Assembly: GCA_036186865.1 (NCBI GenBank)
Contig: AP025062.1
Location: forward strand, 30,742,637 to 30,806,636
Source: Eustoma russellianum
Lineage: Eukaryota > Streptophyta > Magnoliopsida > Gentianales > Gentianaceae
Direction of reading: 5' to 3'
DNA: 64,000 nt
Made by a program: the position numbers and the translations under genes. Below, one piece after another: positions 20,215 to 32,022 of the stretch; positions within the stretch are counted from its first letter, which is position 1, and each line of letters opens with the position of its first letter. Below the pieces are notes generated by a model that was not told the DNA's origin, did no database searches, and saw only the letters and a list, made by a program, of their open reading frames with translations.

Positions 20215-23079
20215 TGTTGGACCTGTATAGCACCACTAGAGGGGGGGGTGAATAGTGGGTTAGCGGAAATTACACTACAATTACCTTCAAAAACTTGTTT
20301 GAATACCCCTTTGCCTCTTTAGCCTCAGATTCTGAAAATTCCAGAAACAGTTCACTACTTTGAACGTTTTGGTTGAACCACTTATACACCTGTGCAAGCT
20401 CTCAAACTTGGCAGAGATCAAGTTTAGAATGTTTATAATATGTCATAAAAAATTCAGTCAATTCCAAGCAAGTTAGCACGTTCAAATAAGCAAGAGAAGT
20501 AAAGTGTGCAATTCTGGCAGTTTCAGGCAGAATGTTAGCTTAACTTCAAACAACAATATCTCAAAATCTACCCGTGCTATTTTGATGAATCTTATGTCAA
20601 ATTAAACCTCAAGATGTCTAGTTTAATTTGATATAAGGCTCACTCCAAGATTCGAAGGATAGCCTATTCAAATTGCACAAGTTTGCACACTGGTCAGAAC
20701 TGTTCACAGAATGTAGCAACAATTTTGTGAAGATGATTTGAATATGCTAAACACCTTAGAATTTAGTGATTCTTGCGGCTAATGAAAGCTAACACATTGA
20801 AGTATAATATATCCAAAATTCATGCAATTCTAAGACTGTTTGCTCGTTCAATTATGCGTGCCAAGTTAGTGTAATTCTCAGGCAGAAAACAGTAAGTGCA
20901 GGAAACAAGTAAAGAACACAAGGAATTATCCTGGTTCGGTCAATGTGACCTACTCCAGTCCCAAGAGACACCTTCTCTTGGATTTCACTAAACACCAAAC
21001 ACCAAAGTCACCTTACAAAGCCAAAGGAAGAAGCTTTTCACCAACTTCTTCAAGTGACTGCACCAAAACTGAAAATCAGCACTAGTTTGTTCCACCTTTG
21101 CACCTTTGCACCTTTGCACCTTTTGCTCACCTCTAAGGAGTAAGCTTTATACACCAGCTTCTCCCTTACAATATGTCGTTTAAAAGGTGTTGAAATGACA
21201 AGAAATGAAGAACTATACAATCATAAAGCTTGCTACAAATGTGTTCTTCAATAGAGAAGAGAAGAAGAAAAGAATGGAGACAAAGAGCTAATTGTCTTGC
21301 TTGCTTTCTTTGTTGCTTTCGTTGGTGTGCTTTTCCTCTTCATCTTTGGAGCTATTTATAGCCAAGAGGACAGCCTAAAGGCTCCTCAAAGTAGCCGTTT
21401 GGAATGGATGAGAATGGAGAAATTTCAGCACCTTTTTAGCTACCAAAATTCAGCATTTGACTTTCAAGATAAATCTAATTTTTTTTAAATGCTTTGACAT
21501 GGTCTTCAACTGAATTTTCTATCCCTCATCTCATCCTATTATAGCCGTTGGAATGAGGTGAAAATAACTCCATTTGAACGTTTAAAAGATAGCTCCAATC
21601 AGCAATTTCCATGTGTAAATAACTTGCCATGTATGCAGCTGAATTGGCATGTATTTTGAACAACTTTGGCTCCTCATTTTGAATGTCAAATAGACGTTGG
21701 AATGCCTAGAATCAAGGCATTGGAGAATAGTTCAAAGATAGATAGAAATCACCCAAGCCTTTGAATTTGAATTAGTCTTCAACTTTGAACATATAGCCGT
21801 TTGGATGTAGCTAAAAGATAGAGAGAATTCAGCTTGACTTGGTCTTCAATCTTGAAGCATATAGCCATTGCATATAAGCAAGAATAGCCGTTAGAAATCA
21901 GCAACAAAATAGGATTTATTTCACCTTGCCTTGACTTGTTCAAAATCTGAAAATTTGAACATGATTTGTGTGCCAATAACCGTGTGCACACATATAACAT
22001 ATAGCCATTTATGTCTTCAACATGTAGCATAGAATACCATATGAAGAATGCCAAGAATTCCAAGAAAACCATAGATGTGATGACCATAAGAATTCCATTT
22101 GAGATACCATGCTGCCCATTTCCATAAATATAGGGCACGTACCATATGTGACATAAACACATATAAACATCATATAAGTAATATATAACACGTTGGAAGA
22201 CCCATTGGCAAGTGAAGAGACCAGAATACCCCTTAGCACAAAAATAGGAATTTTGTCCTAGGATGAACCTAGACATGATGCTGCTCCAGATTCATTTTTG
22301 CCATGATGTGACATGACTTATAAATGTGTCATATGATCATATAAGTCCGTTGGAAGAAGACCAAATCAGAATGAGAAGTCCAAATGGTGAAATTACCAAA
22401 ATAACCCTTTTAAAGATCAATAAGCTTCACCACCGTGTCAAGTCAGTTTTTATCCGTGTCAAGCATGCTTTTCCTCAGCCAATTAGATTCTAAATTGAAT
22501 AAGGATCATGTGGGCTTTTGAATGACTCAATTTGGAGTTCATTTGCCCAAGATATGAACCAAAACCTGCAATAGGATACTAAACCGAACAATTTGCCTTA
22601 TATTGTAAGTCATGTGACTTCAAGGCTTGGTTAGATCATATTATCAACATGTATTGGCATATATATCTTCTAAGATCAGTTTGAACAACATGTATTGGCA
22701 TATATAATCTAAGATCAGTTTGAACATGTCTTGATTAAGATATGTGATTGAATTGGCCAAGTTCAATCTCATGATCTTAATCAAACTTGTTCAATCTTGA
22801 TTCATTCAAGCAATTTCACATTTAGCTCATAAGTTCATAAGTTCATGCCTTGCCAAAACAATTTCACATTTAAACGTTACACATACATGCTCACATATGC
22901 ATCTTCCAATCATTCAAACATGATATATCTATTTGCAATCATCATAACAATTACACATATGCACACATATACATTTTGCACACCAATTACACATATGCAC
23001 ACATATACATTTTGCACAACAATTACACATATGCTCACATATACATTTTGCAATCACTCAAACATAATATATCACAACA
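20215..23079 (-). repeat. Copia B 3' LTR
   Basis: TGTTGG to CAACA, 2865 bases. It carries three ACACATATGC-type units near its end where A and H have two, and has the 40-base duplication of A near 22645-22720. Confidence 0.96.
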
Positions 23080-23334
23080 ATCTCCCCCTTTTGATGATTT
23101 GCAAAATTACCCCACATATGTGTATATTAAGCATTTAAATCAAGTGTGCATCTACATCAAGTGTTGTAATCTGTGTAATCAAGTAAGCATCTAAATCAAG
23201 TGTAAGCTGCTCCCCCTTAATGTGTTATCTCCCCCTTAACATGATATCTATCTTCCCCTTAACATGATATATATACACATTTATTTCTCCCCCTTAATTT
23301 TGTAAATTATGCAAAAGACTGAATGGTGTAGTAG
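23080..23334 (-). promoter_or_regulatory. Copia B polypurine tracts
   Basis: The minus strand reads AAAAGGGGGAGAT at 23080-23092 beside the LTR. Further AAGGGGGAG tracts follow toward pol, as in A. No ORF is present. Confidence 0.78.
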
Positions 23335-26300
23335 TCAGTTGTAAGCAATTAATCCAAGTCTTGCACGTAAAGTCTCAAAGATAGCTTGATTAAGGGGTTT
23401 AGTGAATATATCAGCTACTTGTTGATCAGTTCTAACATGTTCAATGTGTATATGTCCAAGATTAACATGATCACGGAGAAAATGATAACGTACTTCTATA
23501 TGCTTTGCCTTAGAGTGTAGTACAGGGTTTTTAGACAAATTTATAGCACTTGTACTATCACAATAGATGGGGATATTATTTACTTGTATTTCAAAGTCTG
23601 AAAGTTGTTGTTTAATCCATAATAGTTGAGTACAACATAGACTTAAAGCCATATATTCTGCTTCAGTAGTAGAAAGTGCAACACTAGATTGTTTCTTTGA
23701 AAACCAAGATATTAGTGAGTTTCCTAGGAATTGACATGTTCCACTTGTGCTCTTTCTATCTACTCTACATCCACCATAATCTGCATCTGAATATGCATGT
23801 AGACTTAGACTAGATTGTCTATCATACCATAAGCCTAATGTTGGTGTATGTTGAAGATATCTAAATATTCTTTTTATAGCTTTAAAGTGTGACAACTTAG
23901 GCATACTTTGAAATCTTGCACACATACATACTGCAAACATAATATCAGGTCTACTAGCAGTTAGATATAGCAATGAACCAATCATAGACCTATATAGTTT
24001 TTCATCAAATGCAACACCATTTTCATCTTTGTCTAATTTTGTTGAAGTACACATTGGTGTTGGAGATGGTTTCAAGTTTTCAAAGTTGAATTTCTTTATC
24101 ATATCTCTTATGTATTTGGCTTGATTGATATGTATACCACTTGATGTTTGTTTTATTTGCAAGCCTAAGAAATAGTTTAATTCACCAACCATAGACATTT
24201 CAAACTCAGACTTCATACAATCTTCAAAGTCTTTTACTAAGTTAGGATTAGTTGAACCAAAGATGATGTCATCTACATATATTTGTATTACAAGCAAATC
24301 TTTGTCTTTCTTTTTCAAGAATAAGGTACTATCTATGGTTCCTCTTTGAAAGTTGTTACTTAGTAAAAAGTTGGCAAATCTTTCATACCATGCACGGGGG
24401 GCTTGTTTCAAACCATATAAGGCTTTCTTAAGTTTATATACATGATTAGGGTTCTTTGGATCTTCAAAGCCTGGTGGTTGTTTAACAAAAACTTCTTCTT
24501 GGATATAGCCATTTAAGAATGCACTCTTAACATCCATTTGGAATAATTTGATGTTATTATAACATGCAAAAGCTAATAAGAGGCGTATGGATTCTAATCT
24601 TGCTACGGGGGCAAATGTTTCATCGTAATCAATACCCTCTTCTTGATTATATCCTTGAGCTACAAGTCTTGCTTTATTTCTTACTACAACCCCTTGTTCA
24701 TTCATTTTGTTCCTAAACACCCATTTAGTTCCAATGATTGATTTATCCTTGGGTTTAGGTACTAAATCCCACACATTGTTTCTTTCAAATTGGTTTAACT
24801 CTTCATGCATTGCATCTATCCAATATGCATCGTTTAAGGCATCATTCACATTCTTAGGTTCAATTTGGGATATAAGTGCATGCCATTTATCATATTCATT
24901 AGGATCTATTTGCCTACGTGTTCTAACTCCTTGATTTACATCTCCTATGATAAGTTCTTGAGGATGCTTTTGTTTATCTCTTATTTGCCACCAATTACTT
25001 GGTTGTGCATCTTCAATAGGTTCATGATGTTCAATAGGTTGGTTAGACACATTTTCTTCATTATGTTCTTGTGTAGGAGGAGTTTGAACTTCATGCATTT
25101 CAAGAGTTTGATTTGGTGTTTCAATTTGTTCATTTGTGGGTGGTAGGATAAGTTCATCTTCATCATGAAGTATTTGATCATTTGGTACATAGATTTCATG
25201 TTGATTACTTGTTTGGAGATATGCATTTTCATTGAACTTCACATGTATAGATTCAACTATCTTTCTTGTTTGTGCATTATAACATCTATATGCTTTAGAG
25301 TTCATTGAATATCCCACAAATATATGTTCATCAGACTTAGGATCAAACTTATCTAAGTTATCTTTTGTGTTCAATACAAAGCATTTACAACCAAAGACTT
25401 TTAGATAGTTTACTTTTGGGAGTCGTCCATTTAAGATTTCATATGGTGTTTTGTTCAATTTCTTTCTTATTGATAGTCTGTTGATCATATAACTTGAAGT
25501 GTTTACTGCTTCAGCCCATAAGAATTTAGGTACTTTGTTTTCTACCATCATTGTTCTTGCTACTTCTTGAATAGTCCTATTTTTTCTTTCAACTACACCA
25601 TTAAGTTGAGGAGTTCTTGGTGGGGAGAATTCATGTTTTATACCCTTTTCATTACAGAATTTGATTAATTCACTATTTTTAAACTCACCACCTCTATCAC
25701 TCCTTATCTTAATAACATGTGATTCATGTTCATTTTCAAGTTGTCTAATTAGATTAGCTATAGATGATGCACTTTCATCTTTTGAAGCAAGAAACAATGT
25801 CCAAGTATATCTTGAGAAATCATCAACTATTACACATACATAATAACTTCCACCTAAGCTTCTTGTTCTACATGGACCAAATAAGTCTATATGCAAGAGT
25901 TCTAGTATTCTTGACGTTGTGAACTCGGTTTTAGGCTTAAGGGATTCTCTAACATGTTTGCCTTTGATACAAGATTCACATAGTTGAAAATCATTCAAGT
26001 TAAGTTTAGGCAATCCTTTAACAAGACTTTTAGCGTGTAGTTTTTCTAAGGTTGATATACCTATGTGTCCTAAACGTCTATGCCAAAGATTGGGATCAGA
26101 TTCATATGAAACAAGACATTTTGTGTTACTACTTAGCATATCATCCATGTTAAGCACATATATGTTTCCTTCACGTTTTCCTTTTAACACAACTTGATTG
26201 TTTTTATCCATTATCTTACAAGAAGTGGAGGAGAAGAGAACATTCAAGTTGTTGTCACATAGTTGAGAAACACTTAAAAGCTCAAAGGTTAAGTTACTTA

Positions 26301-26547
26301 CAAGTAGGACGTTTTTGATCTCAAACTTGTTTGGATCACCAACCTTGCCTTTGCCAATTATTTGGCCTTGGTTGTTGTCTCCAAAGGTAACTTTGCCACC
26401 TTTTGCAACGTTCTTAAGTGTGCTAAACAAATTTTTGTTGCCCGTCATATGTCTTGAGCAACCACTATCAACTATCCAATTGGTTTTGTTCTTTTCATCT
26501 TCTTTGTTGTTACAACCAGCAACTTGTCTTTCTTTGATGTTATGTAC
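23335..26547 (-). CDS. pol: Copia B Pol polyprotein (protease-integrase-RT-RNase H)
   Basis: This is an intact copia Pol, nearly identical to that of A. The frame opens after an in-frame stop at 26548-26550 and includes the protease DSGC motif upstream of the first Met (26448). The integrase D-D-35-E triad, YVDD of RT and the RNase H residues are all present at the same places as in A. Only scattered substitutions separate the copies, such as SS for CS near residue 106 and NN for YN near 631. With intact gag and near-identical LTRs this copy looks fully functional. Confidence 0.95.
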   Translation of the reverse strand, partial: VHNIKERQVAGCNNKEDEKNKTNWIVDSGCSRHMTGNKNLFSTLKNVAKGGKVTFGDNNQGQIIGKGKVGDPNKFEIKNVLLVSNLTFELLSVSQLCDNNLNVLFSSTSCKIMDKNNQVVLKGKREGNIYVLNMDDMLSSNTKCLVSYESDPNLWHRRLGHIGISTLEKLHAKSLVKGLPKLNLNDFQLCESCIKGKHVRESLKPKTEFTTSRILELLHIDLFGPCRTRSLGGSYYVCVIVDDFSRYTWTLFLASKDESASSIANLIRQLENEHESHVIKIRSDRGGEFKNSELIKFCNEKGIKHEFSPPRTPQLNGVVERKNRTIQEVARTMMVENKVPKFLWAEAVNTSSYMINRLSIRKKLNKTPYEILNGRLPKVNYLKVFGCKCFVLNTKDNLDKFDPKSDEHIFVGYSMNSKAYRCYNAQTRKIVESIHVKFNENAYLQTSNQHEIYVPNDQILHDEDELILPPTNEQIETPNQTLEMHEVQTPPTQEHNEENVSNQPIEHHEPIEDAQPSNWWQIRDKQKHPQELIIGDVNQGVRTRRQIDPNEYDKWHALISQIEPKNVNDALNDAYWIDAMHEELNQFERNNVWDLVPKPKDKSIIGTKWVFRNKMNEQGVVVRNKARLVAQGYNQEEGIDYDETFAPVARLESIRLLLAFACYNNIKLFQMDVKSAFLNGYIQEEVFVKQPPGFEDPKNPNHVYKLKKALYGLKQAPRAWYERFANFLLSNNFQRGTIDSTLFLKKKDKDLLVIQIYVDDIIFGSTNPNLVKDFEDCMKSEFEMSMVGELNYFLGLQIKQTSSGIHINQAKYIRDMIKKFNFENLKPSPTPMCTSTKLDKDENGVAFDEKLYRSMIGSLLYLTASRPDIMFAVCMCARFQSMPKLSHFKAIKRIFRYLQHTPTLGLWYDRQSSLSLHAYSDADYGGCRVDRKSTSGTCQFLGNSLISWFSKKQSSVALSTTEAEYMALSLCCTQLLWIKQQLSDFEIQVNNIPIYCDSTSAINLSKNPVLHSKAKHIEVRYHFLRDHVNLGHIHIEHVRTDQQVADIFTKPLNQAIFETLRARLGLIAYN

Positions 26548-26615
26548 CTACAAATGTAAATAACAACTTAGGTACCCTTTGATTTTGGGTCCTTTCAAGG
26601 TTAGACAAGTTAAGT

Positions 26616-28736
26616 TCATGTTAGTGTACCTTTAGGTACCCAAACTTGAACAACCTTTCTTGGTTTTGAAATGTTAAAATCATGTTGCATATAATGATCA
26701 AATAGTGGATTTTGATACATAGAATATGATGGAAAAGGGGCTGCACATTTATGTCTAGTTGAATAAGCATTGTAAGTTCTATATGCATTTGAATGTTGCC
26801 ATGTATATGAGTTATATCTTGGCCGTGTATAAGCATGATGTTGTGTGTGTCTAGGCCGTGTGTTGTAAACTGATTTAGGCCGAGAGTATGTCATGTTCTT
26901 CACATAAGCATGTTGTTGCATATAAGGCATAACTTGAGCAGATTGCATACTACTTTGTTTAGGCATTCTTGTATACATGTAAGCATGGTTTCTAGGTGTA
27001 TTTACCTTCCTATATGTTGATGCATTTTGCAATCTTTGTGATGAAGGTGGTGTGGGCAGAATAGGTTCATTTCTAAATGCATTTGGCCTATATTTCATGT
27101 TGGTTGAAGATGATACAAATGTTGTTTCCTTAGGTGTGCATTCAGCTTCTTTAACATATCCAAGACCTTGTTTGTCATTTCCATGCTTTTGAGATGCAAT
27201 AAGAGTGTCTAACATGTTGGAACCATCCTTAAATTGTTCTAAAGATTTGTTCAAGTCTAGGTTGCATGCTTTTAATGATTCAAATTCAGTTTGTATTTCA
27301 TGTAATTTAGACTTTAAAACGTTGTAATCAACACATTGCACACATTGCACATTTTCATGTTTGTTCTTAAGTTCCTTAATCTGATTTTGCATTGAACTAA
27401 TAGTGTTAGATGATTCAAGTTGAAGAACTTCTAGTTGAGAAGTTAGATTCAAGTTAGACGTCTCCAACTTGTTCTTCTCCTCAACTATTCTTTTCTTCTC
27501 CTTGGATAGCTTCTTATATCTATCATGCAACTTTTCTAATTCATCCAACAATTCATCTTGAGTAAAATCACATTCAGAGTCATAATCGAATGTTACCTCA
27601 TTTGTAGACTTTGAAGCCAAACATGTTTGTGCAACTTCAGGTTCCTCCTCGGATTCGGATGAAGATGTGTCATCCCAAGTGCTTGAACTTGCCTTGAGAG
27701 CTTTCTTCCTCCTTTGCATAGGTTCTACTCTAGTTTTTGTCCTTGTCTTTTCATCCATGTCACGGTTTTTGTTCTTGTTTGGACAATCATATGAGATGTG
27801 TCCTTGTTTGCCACATTCATAACACTTAAGTTCTTTATCATACCATTTACCATCTTGTTTGTTAGATTTCACATTGATAGGGGCAGCTGATTTTGCTTGT
27901 CTTTTAGTTGGTCTTTTCTTGAAAAACTTCCTTAAACGCCTAGCTAACAACATTATGTCTTCTTCATCACTTTCATCATCACTTTCATACTCGGCTTGAT
28001 TAGATGATTCGGGTTCATTTGTTACAAATGCAAGTGATTTAGACTTGTTACTAGTTTCAGCCTTTCTTATATTCAACTTGTTTTCATAAACTTTTAAAGA
28101 ACCTATCAATTCATCAAGTTTTATTTGAGAAAGATCTTTGCTTTCTTCAATGGCACTAACTTTGGCATCCCATTCAATTGGCAAACTTCTCAAAACTTTT
28201 TGCACTTTTTCTTTCATCAAAAACGTTTTACCAAGGGATTCAAGTGAGTTGTATAAGTTTGTAAGCCTTAAATCCATATCAACAATTGATTCATTAGGCA
28301 GTAAATGAAATGTTTCAAGTGTAGTCATTAACATGTTAATCTTTGATTCCTTTACTTGATTAGTTCCTTCATGCTTCATTTCAAGACATTTCCACATATC
28401 CTTTGCACTTAAACATGAAGAGACATAGGCAGATTCACTCCTACTTAAACCATTCAACAATAATTGCATTGCTTTAGCATTAAGACTCATTTTCTTTTTA
28501 TCTTCATCACTCCAATCTTTTCTATATTTCTCAACTTCTTGTGATAAGCCATCAATTATAACATGCTTAGTAGGCACATAAGGTCCATCTTCAATGATAG
28601 ACCACAAGTCTATATCAATAGCCATTAAGAACAATTTCATCCTAAGTTTCCAATGACTAAAGTTTTCTCCATCAAAAAGAGGTGGTCTTTGTGTGGACAT
28701 GCCTTCTAATTCTATTTTCATGTGTGACTTAGACAT
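26616..28736 (-). CDS. gag: Copia B Gag
   Basis: This is a 706-residue Gag with the same layout as in A: RPPLFDGENF motif, UBN2-type domain, CCHC knuckle at 305-318, coiled coil about 392-465 and Tyr/Arg/Pro-rich tail. The tail is 16 residues shorter than in A because one block of the YTRP-type repeats is missing near 26820-26850. No frameshift is present. It precedes pol with the same spacing as in A. Confidence 0.94.
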   Translation of the reverse strand: MSKSHMKIELEGMSTQRPPLFDGENFSHWKLRMKLFLMAIDIDLWSIIEDGPYVPTKHVIIDGLSQEVEKYRKDWSDEDKKKMSLNAKAMQLLLNGLSRSESAYVSSCLSAKDMWKCLEMKHEGTNQVKESKINMLMTTLETFHLLPNESIVDMDLRLTNLYNSLESLGKTFLMKEKVQKVLRSLPIEWDAKVSAIEESKDLSQIKLDELIGSLKVYENKLNIRKAETSNKSKSLAFVTNEPESSNQAEYESDDESDEEDIMLLARRLRKFFKKRPTKRQAKSAAPINVKSNKQDGKWYDKELKCYECGKQGHISYDCPNKNKNRDMDEKTRTKTRVEPMQRRKKALKASSSTWDDTSSSESEEEPEVAQTCLASKSTNEVTFDYDSECDFTQDELLDELEKLHDRYKKLSKEKKRIVEEKNKLETSNLNLTSQLEVLQLESSNTISSMQNQIKELKNKHENVQCVQCVDYNVLKSKLHEIQTEFESLKACNLDLNKSLEQFKDGSNMLDTLIASQKHGNDKQGLGYVKEAECTPKETTFVSSSTNMKYRPNAFRNEPILPTPPSSQRLQNASTYRKVNTPRNHAYMYTRMPKQSSMQSAQVMPYMQQHAYVKNMTYSRPKSVYNTRPRHTQHHAYTRPRYNSYTWQHSNAYRTYNAYSTRHKCAAPFPSYSMYQNPLFDHYMQHDFNISKPRKVVQVWVPKGTLT

Positions 28737-28922
28737 GCTTCTTAGTGTGTGAGAAAACGTTTAAAACACTTATAAGAAGGAAAGAAAGTGTCACCTTGTT
28801 GTAGATACCAAATATGAAGAATATAAGACAACCAGAAAATTTCCAGCAACTTTGCAACTTGGAGTGTAAACTGTTTTCAGCTCAAATAAGAATATGGTGC
28901 TCAACCTTGCTCTGATACCAAT
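28737..28922 (-). promoter_or_regulatory. Copia B leader and primer-binding site
   Basis: The minus strand carries TGGTATCAGAGC at 28909-28920 beside the 5' LTR, for initiator-Met tRNA. The leader has the same length as in A. Confidence 0.9.
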
Positions 28923-31787
28923 TGTTGGACCTGTATAGCACCACTAGAGGGGGGGGTGAATAGTGGGTTAGCGGAAATTACACTACAATTACCTTCAAAA
29001 ACTTGTTTGAATACCCCTTTGCCTCTTTAGCCTCAGATTCTGAAAATTCCAGAAACAGTTCACTACTTTGAACGTTTTGGTTGAACCACTTATACACCTG
29101 TGCAAGCTCTCAAACTTGGCAGAGATCAAGTTTAGAATGTTTATAATATGTCATAAAAAATTCAGTCAATTCCAAGCAAGTTAGCACGTTCAAATAAGCA
29201 AGAGAAGTAAAGTGTGCAATTCTGGCAGTTTCAGGCAGAATGTTAGCTTAACTTCAAACAACAATATCTCAAAATCTACCCGTGCTATTTTGATGAATCT
29301 TATGTCAAATTAAACCTCAAGATGTCTAGTTTAATTTGATATAAGGCTCACTCCAAGATTCGAAGGATAGCCTATTCAAATTGCACAAGTTTGCACACTG
29401 GTCAGAACTGTTCACAGAATGTAGCAACAATTTTGTGAAGATGATTTGAATATGCTAAACACCTTAGAATTTAGTGATTCTTGTGGCTAATGAAAGCTAA
29501 CACATTGAAGTATAATATATCCAAAATTCATGCAATTCTAAGACTGTTTGCTCGTTCAATTATGCGTGCCAAGTTAGTGTAATTCTCAGGCAGAAAACAG
29601 TAAGTGCAGGAAACAAGTAAAGAACACAAGGAATTATCCTGGTTCGGTCAATGTGACCTACTCCAGTCCCAAGAGACACCTTCTCTTGGATTTCACTAAA
29701 CACCAAACACCAAAGTCACCTTACAAAGCCAAAGGAAGAAGCTTTTCACCAACTTCTTCAAGTGACTGCACCAAAACTGAAAATCAGCACTAGTTTGTTC
29801 CACCTTTGCACCTTTGCACCTTTGCACCTTTTGCTCACCTCTAAGGAGTAAGCTTTATACACCAGCTTCTCCCTTACAATATGTCGTTTAAAAGGTGTTG
29901 AAATGACAAGAAATGAAGAACTATACAATCATAAAGCTTGCTACAAATGTGTTCTTCAATAGAGAAGAGAAGAAGAAAAGAATGGAGACAAAGAGCTAAT
30001 TGTCTTGCTTGCTTTCTTTGTTGCTTTCGTTGGTGTGCTTTTCCTCTTCATCTTTGGAGCTATTTATAGCCAAGAGGACAGCCTAAAGGCTCCTCAAAGT
30101 AGCCGTTTGGAATGGATGAGAATGGAGAAATTTCAGCACCTTTTTAGCTACCAAAATTCAGCATTTGACTTTCAAGATAAATCTAATTTTTTTTAAATGC
30201 TTTGACATGGTCTTCAACTGAATTTTCTATCCCTCATCTCATCCTATTATAGCCGTTGGAATGAGGTGAAAATAACTCCATTTGAACGTTTAAAAGATAG
30301 CTCCAATCAGCAATTTCCATGTGTAAATAACTTGCCATGTATGCAGCTGAATTGGCATGTATTTTGAACAACTTTGGCTCCTCATTTTGAATGTCAAATA
30401 GACGTTGGAATGCCTAGAATCAAGGCATTGGAGAATAGTTCAAAGATAGATAGAAATCACCCAAGCCTTTGAATTTGAATTAGTCTTCAACTTTGAACAT
30501 ATAGCCGTTTGGATGTAGCTAAAAGATAGAGAGAATTCAGCTTGACTTGGTCTTCAATCTTGAAGCATATAGCCGTTGCATATAAGCAAGAATAGCCGTT
30601 AGAAATCAGCAACAAAATAGGATTTATTTCACCTTGCCTTGACTTGTTCAAAATCTGAAAATTTGAACATGATTTGTGTGCCAATAACCGTGTGCACACA
30701 TATAACATATAGCCATTTATGTCTTCAACATGTAGCATAGAATACCATATGAAGAATGCCAAGAATTCCAAGAAAACCATAGATGTGATGACCATAAGAA
30801 TTCCATTTGAGATACCATGCTGCCCATTTCCATAAATATAGGGCACGTACCATATGTGACATAAACACATATAAACATCATATAAGTAATATATAACACG
30901 TTGGAAGACCCATTGGCAAGTGAAGAGACCAGAATACCCCTTAGCACAAAAATAGGAATTTTGTCCTAGGATGAACCTAGACATGATGCTGCTCCAGATT
31001 CATTTTTGCCATGATGTGACATGACTTATAAATGTGTCATATGATCATATAAGTCCGTTGGAAGAAGACCAAATCAGAATGAGAAGTCCAAATGGTGAAA
31101 TTACCAAAATAACCCTTTTAAAGATCAATAAGCTTCACCACCGTGTCAAGTCAGTTTTTATCCGTGTCAAGCATGCTTTTCCTCAGCCAATTAGATTCTA
31201 AATTGAATAAGGATCATGTGGGCTTTTGAATGACTCAATTTGGAGTTCATTTGCCCAAGATATGAACCAAAACCTGCAATAGGATACTAAACCGAACAAT
31301 TTGCCTTATATTGTAAGTCATGTGACTTCAAGGCTTGGTTAGATCATATTATCAACATGTATTGGCATATATATCTTCTAAGATCAGTTTGAACAACATG
31401 TATTGGCATATATAATCTAAGATCAGTTTGAACATGTCTTGATTAAGATATGTGATTGAATTGGCCAAGTTCAATCTCATGATCTTAATCAAACTTGTTC
31501 AATCTTGATTCATTCAAGCAATTTCACATTTAGCTCATAAGTTCATAAGTTCATGCCTTGCCAAAACAATTTCACATTTAAACGTTACACATACATGCTC
31601 ACATATGCATCTTCCAATCATTCAAACATGATATATCTATTTGCAATCATCATAACAATTACACATATGCACACATATACATTTTGCACACCAATTACAC
31701 ATATGCACACATATACATTTTGCACAACAATTACACATATGCTCACATATACATTTTGCAATCACTCAAACATAATATATCACAACA
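28923..31787 (-). repeat. Copia B 5' LTR
   Basis: A 2865-base LTR equal in length to 20215-23079. A TATA-like word is at 30060-30069. Confidence 0.96.
30060..30069 (-). promoter_or_regulatory. Candidate TATA box of copia B 5' LTR
   Basis: CTATAAATAG on the minus strand, at the same LTR position as in A and H. Confidence 0.55.
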
Positions 31788-32022
31788 GAACTTGTTTGCA
31801 TTTACTTCTTTATTTGGTTTACAGCATCTTAGGGTCTCATTGAGGTTTTAGATGTGTTGGAGTGCCAAAGAGGAAGAGGTTTGGCATAGATTGAGCCAAG
31901 AACAAAGGTTAAAGCTTAAAGGGTGTCTTTGAGATGTTCCTTGACATAGCTTGGGTTCAAATCAATTTGGAATAGGAGACAACATCCTTGGCAAACGTTT
32001 CCAGCCCCCATTTGGCTCATCA
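31788..32022 (+). repeat. Gypsy C 5' LTR, last part, with right GAACT duplication of B
   Basis: 31788-31792 is the second GAACT copy. 31793-32022 completes the LTR and ends TTTGGCTCATCA. Confidence 0.95.

Larger units (their letters stand above)
20215..31787 (-). mobile_element. Copia B, complete Sirevirus-type element
   Basis: This 11,573-base element has 2865-base LTRs, intact gag and pol, primer site and polypurine tract. The target duplication GAACT at 20210-20214 and 31788-31792 matches exactly. Two LTR differences were found by eye: 21867/30575 and 20776/29484. This makes it one of the youngest insertions here and probably capable of transposition. Confidence 0.97.

Noticed and set aside
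21779..22276. 165-codon minus-strand ORF in the copia B LTRs, with shorter relatives in A and H
   Set aside because: It lies in the non-coding LTR, changes length by indels between A, B and H, and has no recognisable domain.
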